A stretch of DNA of 50,295 nucleotides from a virus: positions 1 through 50,295 of IMG/VR virus record IMGVR_UViG_3300042319_001797; one strand, given 5' to 3'. Below, in pieces: positions 41,236 to 47,709 of the stretch. The notes under the pieces were generated by a model. It saw only the letters and a program-made list of their open reading frames with translations, did not search any database and was not told the DNA's origin. The stretch's first letter is position 1. Every line of letters begins with the position of its first letter. Both the position numbers and the translations under genes were made by a program.

Positions 41236-42754
41236 TAAAATAATATTTCCTGGTAAGGTTATTAGTAATCAAGACCCATTATTAATAGATAGATTAAGGG
41301 TACAAGATAAAACTAAAACTTATGATGCAATATTAAAATTAGTAGACGCTCAGTATTTAAATGCTGAGAAAACTGATTTAAAACCAGAATATAAATGGAA
41401 AAAAGGGGTTGACCCATTTTTATTCCAATCTCTTTTACCTATTGGGGGAAGAACTCCTGCTGAAAAAGAATACGTTAACATCATTTACATGAATAAAGAT
41501 GTTAATTTCCAAGACCAATATTATATACAACCTCCACCCGCACAAATACAACATATAGGACTTGAGGAATATGAAGACATGATTGGTCAAACAGGTCAAG
41601 GGGATAATAACAAACCATCTGATGATTTAAAAAGTCCTGATGGTAAGACAAAACCTGAATGTGAAGGGATATTCCCTGAACCTCAAGATACTTCATTATT
41701 GGGTCGTGGTTCTTCTGATATTATAATTAAAGATAGGATTGAGAAAAATGAATCACATATACTAATTAGAAGCGGTAAATGTGAAATTTTAGAGTCAAAT
41801 AAGGTCCCTGTTCCGTACGATGGAAGGTCGTTTATACAACTATCTGATTTCCCAAGTACGGTTAATGCCCCTGATTTATATTCATACATTTCATTGAGTG
41901 AAGATGAACAATCAATTCGTTATCTAATTGAGTATAACGTTCTAAACTTGGAGAACCAATTTGATAAATTCATTTTCACATTAACTATTTATGAGTTATC
42001 TCCAAAATCAATTTTTACAACAAAACAATTTAATGAGAATACTCAACTAGGTTCAGACGCTAAGTTATTTAAGAGTTACACTTTCTATAACAAAAGTAAA
42101 AATGATATAGTCAAAATAACTAATAAATTATTATCAGGATTTAATAAAGGTAATTGGGATTTACCTGACTTTCCAAGAGAGACAATTACAAACCAATTCC
42201 CTTTTGCGTTTAGAGCAAACCCATTAACTTTCAATGCGTTTAGTGACCCAACCACACCTGAATTTGCAAATTTAAATTTAATTTATCTTAGAATTAAAGT
42301 TAGACCCGCAAGTATTCTTGTTGGTTTTGGGGTAATACCAAATTCAAATGAAGAGGGACAGCCAACAAAATCTACAAATCAGACATCTGAAATAAGTTTA
42401 CCATCAGCCGGAAGAACCACATATAATGTTCAAGCTGCTGACACACTATTTTTGTTATCTCACAAAACATCAATTAACGATAAGGGGGTTATTGATTTTT
42501 CAAACTCAATTTATGGGTTAGACCAAAACAGAATAATGACAGACATCTATCCTAAAACAGAACCAATGGTTAGAGGAGAACAACTTATGAAATTAATTGA
42601 TTTAATTGTGAAATTTATGATTTCCCATGTTCATCCATTTCATGGAGTACAACCAGTTCCTGTTGCAAGTGATGGAACTTCAGTTGCAAGTATTCTAACC
42701 GAACTACAATCCGCTCCAATTAATATTCTAAATCAAAATATCCGAATTAATTGA
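41225..42754 (+). CDS. Baseplate-type structural protein (509 aa)
   Basis: The N-terminus (IIFPGKVISNQDPLLIDRLR) and the following DPFLFQSLLPIGGR, EYVNIIYMN and FQDQYYIQPPP resemble the OB-fold start of gp5-type baseplate or hub proteins, where a short barrel is followed by an insertion. The C-terminal MISHVHPFHGVQPVP and SILTELQSAPINILNQNIRI are typical of proteins that end the baseplate wedge or hub in T4-like phages of uncultured hosts. No lysozyme domain is seen. Assigned to the baseplate on pattern and context; the precise T4 counterpart is unclear. Confidence 0.55.
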   Translation: MENNKIIFPGKVISNQDPLLIDRLRVQDKTKTYDAILKLVDAQYLNAEKTDLKPEYKWKKGVDPFLFQSLLPIGGRTPAEKEYVNIIYMNKDVNFQDQYYIQPPPAQIQHIGLEEYEDMIGQTGQGDNNKPSDDLKSPDGKTKPECEGIFPEPQDTSLLGRGSSDIIIKDRIEKNESHILIRSGKCEILESNKVPVPYDGRSFIQLSDFPSTVNAPDLYSYISLSEDEQSIRYLIEYNVLNLENQFDKFIFTLTIYELSPKSIFTTKQFNENTQLGSDAKLFKSYTFYNKSKNDIVKITNKLLSGFNKGNWDLPDFPRETITNQFPFAFRANPLTFNAFSDPTTPEFANLNLIYLRIKVRPASILVGFGVIPNSNEEGQPTKSTNQTSEISLPSAGRTTYNVQAADTLFLLSHKTSINDKGVIDFSNSIYGLDQNRIMTDIYPKTEPMVRGEQLMKLIDLIVKFMISHVHPFHGVQPVPVASDGTSVASILTELQSAPINILNQNIRIN

Positions 42755-42762
42755 TATTTATC
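42755..42762 (+). promoter_or_regulatory. Candidate late promoter TATTTATC
   Basis: TATTTATC begins right at the stop of the previous gene, 12 nt before the preferred ATG at 42775, which has AAAAAAGG before it. It would drive the tail protein and the two packaged-type genes that follow. Confidence 0.4.
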
Positions 42763-42774
42763 TTAAAAAAGGTA

Positions 42775-44319
42775 ATGTCAATTCATAGGTCATATTTTTC
42801 CAAAAACAATACAATTGTTTCTGATTCTTTAATCAATACAGGTAGAAACCCTGTTGTTGATTTATTTTTCGGTTCCTCAAATGGGACAGTTTCAACACCA
42901 GGATTTACCAGATTTATCTTTGATTTGGATTTAGATTCACTTAAAGAAAAATATAATAATGGGTCGTTAGGTAACAATTGTTGTAATTTATTAACTAATA
43001 ATTCAGTTGTTACAACAACAACTACAATATGCGTTAATAATATAAAACACAATTTAGTGATGTATAACACTATAAAATTTGACGAATCTTTGTTGAATAC
43101 TTATAACTCTGATGAGAGATTAAGAGCGACATCATTTGATTTAATATTATTTAGAATTCCTTTAGACCCTGAAGGATATCCTCAAAATTGGGATGAAGGT
43201 GTTGGATACGATTATTACAATACAAATAAGACATTAATATCTGACAACGGAAATTCTGAAATGTTCCAATCATATGAAGATAAAGCAATTTCAGATAGAC
43301 CTTCAAATTGGTTTCAAACAACAACTATTGATTTTTGGTCAAATCATGGAATTTACGATAATAAAAATTCAGGGACTACGAACTACAACCAACTACATAT
43401 TGTTGATACCCAACATTTTGATTTTGGTAATGAGGATATTAACTTTGACATGACTTCAGAAATTAATGGAATACTTAATGGTACAATTACAGGTGTTACA
43501 GGTTGGGGAATTGCATATGTACCCGCTTTTGAAAATATTACTGGGTTAACATCAAATTATTCTGTATCATTCTTCTCACGATATACTCAAACATTTTATG
43601 AACCATTTTTAATGTCATCATATGATGATGTAGTTTTAGATGATAGAAATTTATTTGTAGAATTTCAAAATAATAAATTATTCTTGTATGTTAATATTGG
43701 AGGTAAACCTCAAAATTTAGATGTAACACCAAGTGTGTCAATTTATGATACGAATGGAGACGCCGTATCAGGAATGACAGGATTAACCACATGTCAAAGA
43801 GCTTTAGGGGTATATGAAGTTGATTTACCCGAATTTGTAGGTTTCATAACTCCATGTACTTTTTCAGATACTTGGTCTAATCTAAAATTCAATGGAATAA
43901 CTTTACCAAATGTTGAGAATGAATTTATTTTACAACCTTTCTCAAAGAAATTTCAAATTGGTACTCAGAGTTTTGACCCTCAAATATATGGGTTTGATTT
44001 TTACGGAATTAAACAAGATGAGAAAATCCTAAATACTGACGTTAGAAAGGTTGGTGTCGTAATTAAAAAGGCATATACATCAAATGCATTATTACCTTAC
44101 GTTAACGCTGAATATAGAATATATGTGAGAGAAGGTAATATTGAAGTACAAGTTCAAGATTGGACCCCTATTAATAGGACACCCAATGAATATTACTTCA
44201 TATTTGACACTAGAGATAAAATACCAAATGAATATTTTATTGATTTAAAAGTGGAAACAAGTGGTCAGGTAGATACTTATAAAAGACAAATTAAATTTCA
44301 AATAGTTAGTAAAAAATGA
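42775..44319 (+). CDS. Tail/baseplate structural protein with Thr run (514 aa)
   Basis: I choose the ATG at 42775 (MSIHRSYFSKNNTIVSDSLI), since an upstream TTG at 42751 adds only MIFILKKV and overlaps the promoter motif. Residues about 85-90 form a run of five Thr (NSVVTTTTTICVNN), as in the fibres. The rest is beta-rich (IHNLVMYNTIKFDESL-like, SVSFFSRYTQTFYEPF, LFLYVNIGGKPQNLD, VYEVDLPEFVG, EYRIYVREGNIEVQVQDW). No enzyme motif. Probably a tail or baseplate protein; family not recognised. Its end overlaps the next gene by 4 bases. Confidence 0.6.
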   Translation: MSIHRSYFSKNNTIVSDSLINTGRNPVVDLFFGSSNGTVSTPGFTRFIFDLDLDSLKEKYNNGSLGNNCCNLLTNNSVVTTTTTICVNNIKHNLVMYNTIKFDESLLNTYNSDERLRATSFDLILFRIPLDPEGYPQNWDEGVGYDYYNTNKTLISDNGNSEMFQSYEDKAISDRPSNWFQTTTIDFWSNHGIYDNKNSGTTNYNQLHIVDTQHFDFGNEDINFDMTSEINGILNGTITGVTGWGIAYVPAFENITGLTSNYSVSFFSRYTQTFYEPFLMSSYDDVVLDDRNLFVEFQNNKLFLYVNIGGKPQNLDVTPSVSIYDTNGDAVSGMTGLTTCQRALGVYEVDLPEFVGFITPCTFSDTWSNLKFNGITLPNVENEFILQPFSKKFQIGTQSFDPQIYGFDFYGIKQDEKILNTDVRKVGVVIKKAYTSNALLPYVNAEYRIYVREGNIEVQVQDWTPINRTPNEYYFIFDTRDKIPNEYFIDLKVETSGQVDTYKRQIKFQIVSKK

Positions 44320-44990
44320 GAAAGGTAAGATTAACGGAATCTGAATTGATTAAATTTATAACTCAGATTATAAAAGAATCATCACATGAGTTCCAAAATT
44401 ATGAGGATACAATTTTAGATAAAATATCATCTGAAGGAATTGAATCATTATCAGATATTGAAAAAAGAATTTTACAAAGTGTTAGTAGTGAGGATTTTGA
44501 TACAAAACCAATAATGTTAATGTTAGCTAAAAAAATTGCAAAACAAGAATCATTAACTGATATTGAACAAATGTTCTATGATGAATATTCTGAGGAACCT
44601 GAAGAGGATGGTAGAACTGCGGATTATGAAAGACAATTAGACCCAGGTGTTATTTACGATGCTGGAGATGATGAGGTTCCTCCTTCTGATGATAGAGACA
44701 ATAGATTTTCATTTGAAGACCCGAAAGGTGAAATACCAACAATGACGTTTGATGCGATGAAAATATATACAACCGACAAATACATAGTATTTCAAGGTCC
44801 TCTTGAGATTGAATATACAACATATTATGGTAAGATATACACTGATTTAGACGGGAAATACTTAGGTTATAGATTTAAAAGTGAGTCAGGAACAAAACCT
44901 GATGAGGACTATGAATCAGATATTATAGAAGTTTTCTTAAAACTAGCATCTGAACAATTAAACCAAGACAATGAACAAGATGAATATTAA
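44316..44990 (+). CDS. Acidic virion-type protein with capsid-targeting-like N-terminus
   Basis: The start MRKVRLTESELIKFITQIIKE|SS has a basic amphipathic helix ending I-x-E|S, fitting prohead protease cleavage at about residue 21. The rest is very acidic (DEYSEEPEEDGRTADYERQL, DAGDDEVPPSDDRDNR) and then beta-rich (KYIVFQGPLEIEYTTYYGKI, YLGYRFKSESG). Not recognised otherwise. It overlaps the next gene by 20 bases, another packaged-type protein, so the two may be partners: one acidic, one basic. Confidence 0.6.
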   Translation: MRKVRLTESELIKFITQIIKESSHEFQNYEDTILDKISSEGIESLSDIEKRILQSVSSEDFDTKPIMLMLAKKIAKQESLTDIEQMFYDEYSEEPEEDGRTADYERQLDPGVIYDAGDDEVPPSDDRDNRFSFEDPKGEIPTMTFDAMKIYTTDKYIVFQGPLEIEYTTYYGKIYTDLDGKYLGYRFKSESGTKPDEDYESDIIEVFLKLASEQLNQDNEQDEY

Positions 44991-45441
44991 ACAACTATTA
45001 AGAAAAGAATTACTAAAAGAGTCTGAAGGTGAAAGATATATGTTCTTTAGTAATTTAGAACAAATGAGAAGACAATGTGATTTATTGTTAGATTTAGACC
45101 ATAACCAAGTTGAGGAGATTCTTAAAAACGGTCACGATTGGGCGCAAGACCATATTGCTGAAGCGAAAAACAATATGGACCAAGTGTTTGATTTTTTAAT
45201 GAATGAAACAAAAAGCACTCATAAGATGCAAGATGAGGTTAGATACCCAACTGAACCTGAGACAATGATGGAAGGTCGTAAAAAAGCGGGAACAAAGTTA
45301 TGTGCTCGTGGTAAATCTGCAGCGAAGTCAAAATTCAAAGTATACCCTTCAGCATATGCGAATGGATATGCGGTTCAAGTGTGTAAAGGTAGAATGCCAG
45401 GGCTTGACGGAAAGAAAAAATGTTCGTCACCATATTGTTAA
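44971..45441 (+). CDS. Basic Cys-containing protein with capsid-targeting-like N-terminus (DUF5872-like)
   Basis: Starts at 44971 or 44980 (both ATG); the second gives MNIKQLLRKELLKE|SEGERY, a 14-residue leader ending L-x-E|S. The C-terminal third (about 100-156) is Lys-rich with four Cys: TKLCARGKSAAKSKFKVYPS, AYANGYAVQVCKGRMPG, KKKCSSPYC. I recall this as a widespread phage tail-end motif (DUF5872 type). A DNA-binding or DNA-compacting protein inside the head is a reasonable inference. Possible cleavage also at IAE|A (about 52-55). Confidence 0.65.
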   Translation: MNKMNIKQLLRKELLKESEGERYMFFSNLEQMRRQCDLLLDLDHNQVEEILKNGHDWAQDHIAEAKNNMDQVFDFLMNETKSTHKMQDEVRYPTEPETMMEGRKKAGTKLCARGKSAAKSKFKVYPSAYANGYAVQVCKGRMPGLDGKKKCSSPYC

Positions 45442-45465
45442 TTCAATAATTTTACCATATCTTTG
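45435..45465 (+). promoter_or_regulatory. Host-type promoter of the 45485 gene
   Basis: TTG at 45435-45437, a 20-nt spacer, then TATCTTTG at 45458-45465: an exact fit to TTG / 20 / TAnnTTTG. The leader to the ATG at 45485 is about 12-15 nt. Part of the -33 element lies within the end of the upstream gene. Confidence 0.6.
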
Positions 45466-45484
45466 TTGAATATTCATCAATGAT

Positions 45485-45892
45485 ATGAGCCCAATAAAAA
45501 GAACTTATTTTAAAGTAAGAATTTTACTTAGAAATTTCCTATCCCCAAAACAAGTTGAGATAGAACAAAAAAAATACGCAGGAATGTGTATCGCAATTGC
45601 CAAGAAATTAATCTGTAAGGAAGATTCTCTATTAGTTTTTACGCCAATAACTCAAAAATATTATATTCATAATGATGAATTAAGTATTTTTATGGTGATA
45701 GATAATGGTGTATTATCAGTAACGAATCATTCGTACTCTTATGAAATCAAACTTACATCTAAAAGTGAAAGGATGTTGACAAATCGGTTTGAGAGGGAAT
45801 TAGAGGTTAGAGCCGATAAAATGGACATACTTATCCTAAATCAAATTAAAGACTCTTTAATCAACGCCTATACAAAGATAGGGGATATGTAA
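45485..45892 (+). CDS. Hypothetical protein (135 aa), probably early
   Basis: Not recognised. It is basic at the N-terminus (SPIKRTYFKVRILLRNFLSP), then mixed beta (DSLLVFTPITQKYYIHND, IFMVIDNGVLSVTNHSYSYE) with a C-terminal helix. It has its own host-type promoter and ends exactly where the convergent minus-strand gene ends (45893). It is therefore transcriptionally isolated and probably early or immediate-early, possibly host-directed. Confidence 0.65.
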   Translation: MSPIKRTYFKVRILLRNFLSPKQVEIEQKKYAGMCIAIAKKLICKEDSLLVFTPITQKYYIHNDELSIFMVIDNGVLSVTNHSYSYEIKLTSKSERMLTNRFERELEVRADKMDILILNQIKDSLINAYTKIGDM

Positions 45893-46780
45893 TTACTTCT
45901 TCTTCTTTGGTTTATATGAAACCATTTTTGGTTTATTTCCAGTGCCTGTTTTAGGATTTGTTTTTTCAGCTCTCCTTTTTTGAGCACATGCAGACTTTTT
46001 TTGAGCGTCGGTCATTTTTGAAGCGACTCCCGCAGCTCTACATTTTGGATACGCCTTATCACTAGCTTCAGGTCTTCCACACGGTGGGTGTCCCCCACCT
46101 TCCTTTTTTTTACAAATATTAACCCAAGGACCCTTTGGTTGACTACTACCCTTTGGTTTCTTTTTTGTTCCAAACCAAACTCCTAAGTCTTCGTTGATAG
46201 TGTGAACATCATGTGTTTCAATATTGTATCCCGAATCTTTGTGTTTTTCCCACATTCCAACTTTCCTTTTAATATTGTCTTTTAAAGTTTTTTGTAAATT
46301 TAATTTATTTGTAGGTATTTTTGAAAATTCAGTAAATGGTCCTCTTTCTTGTTTTCTCCATTTTTTTAATCCAAGTTCAATTGGTCCAGTGTACGGTCCT
46401 GATGACACAAACGAATTAGTTGCTTCACGTAAAACTTGTAAAATTTTATTTTTTAGTAAGTCCATGTCTTCTTTTAAACTATAATCATTATTTAAAACAC
46501 CTCCATCCTCATCATTTTGTTCAGGATGTTTTTTACTATTTAAAGATATTTTTCTTGTCTTTTTTTCTAATTTGTTAACTATTTTTTTGGGTTCGTCCAT
46601 TTCACCGTCGTAACTATCATAGGCCAACAAAGCATTATTATACTTAGACACAGGTTCAGTAAATGGGGTAATATTGTCATTGTCAAACATTCTTGTTCCC
46701 GGTTGTAGGGGAATTTGATATTTCCCAACTGAGGAATTTGTTGACGTTGCCTCATTTATTTTATTTTTTTTGTAATTCAT
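45893..46780 (-). CDS. Basic virion-type protein with capsid-targeting-like N-terminus (DUF6321-like tail)
   Basis: I choose the ATG at 46780, which gives MNYKKNKINE|ATSTNSSVG. The longer start at 46840 would put the late-type motif inside the gene. The 10-residue leader and INE|A are like T4 internal-protein targeting sequences and almost copy the capsid protein site (LINE|ASSTDSS). The C-terminal 90 residues are very basic: WVNICKKKEGGGHPPCGRPE, KAYPKCRAAGVASKMTDAQK, KSACAQKRRAEKTNPKTG and a KPKKKK end, the type seen in phage DUF6321 proteins. Likely a packaged, DNA-associated protein. A late-type promoter is 19 nt upstream. Confidence 0.7.
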   Translation of the reverse strand: MNYKKNKINEATSTNSSVGKYQIPLQPGTRMFDNDNITPFTEPVSKYNNALLAYDSYDGEMDEPKKIVNKLEKKTRKISLNSKKHPEQNDEDGGVLNNDYSLKEDMDLLKNKILQVLREATNSFVSSGPYTGPIELGLKKWRKQERGPFTEFSKIPTNKLNLQKTLKDNIKRKVGMWEKHKDSGYNIETHDVHTINEDLGVWFGTKKKPKGSSQPKGPWVNICKKKEGGGHPPCGRPEASDKAYPKCRAAGVASKMTDAQKKSACAQKRRAEKTNPKTGTGNKPKMVSYKPKKKK

Positions 46781-46799
46781 AAAATTTACCCTATATTTG
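46770..46799 (+). promoter_or_regulatory. Host-type promoter of the 46817 operon
   Basis: TTG at 46770-46772, a 19-nt spacer, then TATATTTG at 46792-46799, 17 nt before the ATG at 46817. Both elements match the Bacteroidota consensus. It directly abuts the minus-strand late motif at 46800-46807. Confidence 0.6.
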
Positions 46800-46807
46800 T
46801 ATAAATA
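46800..46807 (-). promoter_or_regulatory. Candidate late promoter TATTTATA
   Basis: TATTTATA on the minus strand, 19 nt before the preferred ATG (46780) of the basic packaged-type protein. It immediately follows the plus-strand -7 element at 46792-46799, so polymerase at one site would block the other. Confidence 0.45.
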
Positions 46808-46816
46808 TTTCAGAGT

Positions 46817-47056
46817 ATGGAAAACACACCCCCAAAACAACCTATAGGTTCATTATTTGATTCAATTGATTATTACAATCTAAATGATTTAGAACTATTC
46901 ATATCTAATATTAATAATGACCAAGCAACGTATTGTCTAATACAATCCGTTCATAAAGGGTTTCAAAAAGGAATCTTTACAATGCAGGAAATTGAAGTGT
47001 TATCAAAAAGTATCAGAGTTTTAACAACTAAACCAAATAATAATGAAGATAAGTAA
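46817..47056 (+). CDS. Small hypothetical protein (79 aa)
   Basis: Not recognised. It is acidic-helical (IDYYNLNDLELFISNINNDQ, QKGIFTMQEIEVLSKSIRVL) with a short Pro-containing start (MENTPPKQPIGS). It has a host-type promoter and overlaps the CAP-domain gene by 14 bases, so the two form a small operon that is probably expressed earlier than the structural genes. Confidence 0.65.
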   Translation: MENTPPKQPIGSLFDSIDYYNLNDLELFISNINNDQATYCLIQSVHKGFQKGIFTMQEIEVLSKSIRVLTTKPNNNEDK

Positions 47057-47657
47057 TGTTTTATTTTTAATCTTATTGTCCGTATACTCATTTGGACAAA
47101 AAAATTTAGATGTATTATATTCTAACATTTATAATACAAATTCTTCAAATTCATTATTACCCAAATACCCAAGTAATGATTTAAATAGGAGTCAAAGACA
47201 AAGAAATATATCAAAAGTTAATCTTGACTCTATTGATAGGGAGTTTAACAAATGTATTAATGAGTTTAGAAAAAATTATGGATTAAAAAGTCTAATATAT
47301 GATGAGAATTTAACAAAAATCGCATTTGTTCAATTATGTCATATTAGTAGAACGGGAAATGTCACTCATTATAATCCTGATTTTGGGGTAGCTCCGTTAG
47401 ATAGAGCAAAATTTGTAGGCCATACCAATTTTTATTGGATTGCTGAAGTTTGTTTAATGGACCAACGATATATGATGGAATACCCTAATTATAATTCAGT
47501 TAATTTAGAATATACAAGAACAATATTTGATTTATATTGGTCTTCCATTCATCATAGGGAAATCTTACAAGACCCAAAATATAAAAAGTATGGATTTTGT
47601 AATTATTACGATATTAATACTAAGAAATTTTATAATGTAACTATTGTTACCGATTAA
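47043..47657 (+). CDS. Secreted CAP-domain (SCP/YkwD-like) protein
   Basis: Residues 1-18 are a signal peptide (MKISNVLFLILLSVYSFGQ) of flavobacterial style, with cleavage probably near SFGQ; no lipoprotein Cys follows. The mature part has the CAP plan: FNKCINEFRKNYGLKSLIYD, LTKIAFVQLCHISRTGNVTH, then FWIAEV-like and the late block IHHREILQDPKYKKYGF (the H-x-x-x-L-x-x-x-Y-x-x-x-G of the family). CAP proteins are extracellular or periplasmic, with roles from lipid binding to proteolysis; bacterial ones are poorly understood. Export suggests it acts on the infected host's envelope or a neighbouring cell. It ends just before a strong terminator. Confidence 0.82.
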   Translation: MKISNVLFLILLSVYSFGQKNLDVLYSNIYNTNSSNSLLPKYPSNDLNRSQRQRNISKVNLDSIDREFNKCINEFRKNYGLKSLIYDENLTKIAFVQLCHISRTGNVTHYNPDFGVAPLDRAKFVGHTNFYWIAEVCLMDQRYMMEYPNYNSVNLEYTRTIFDLYWSSIHHREILQDPKYKKYGFCNYYDINTKKFYNVTIVTD

Positions 47658-47662
47658 AAATA

Positions 47663-47690
47663 AAAAAGGTCAGATTTCTCTGACCTTTTT
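47663..47690. terminator. Bidirectional intrinsic terminator
   Basis: AAAAAGGTCAGA (47663-47674), loop TTTC, TCTGACCTTTTT (47679-47690): a perfect 12-bp stem with A-tract on one side and T-tract on the other. It sits between the convergent CAP-domain gene and the major capsid protein gene and can serve both strands. Confidence 0.93.
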
Positions 47691-47709
47691 ATATTTGGTT
47701 TAAGATAGA

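Noticed and set aside
42751-42774. TTG start 24 nt upstream of the 42775 protein
   Set aside because: It adds only MIFILKKV, overlaps the upstream stop and covers the TATTTATC motif; the ATG at 42775 is preceded by AAAAAAGG.
46800-46807. TATAAATA on the plus strand as a T4-type late promoter for the 46817 gene
   Set aside because: All other candidate late motifs read TATTTAT on the sense strand, and the 46817 gene already has a well-matched host-type promoter; the octamer fits the minus-strand gene.
45893-46840. Longer start (46840) for the basic packaged-type protein
   Set aside because: It would put the late-type promoter and most of the divergent gap inside the gene; the ATG at 46780 gives a leader like that of the capsid protein.
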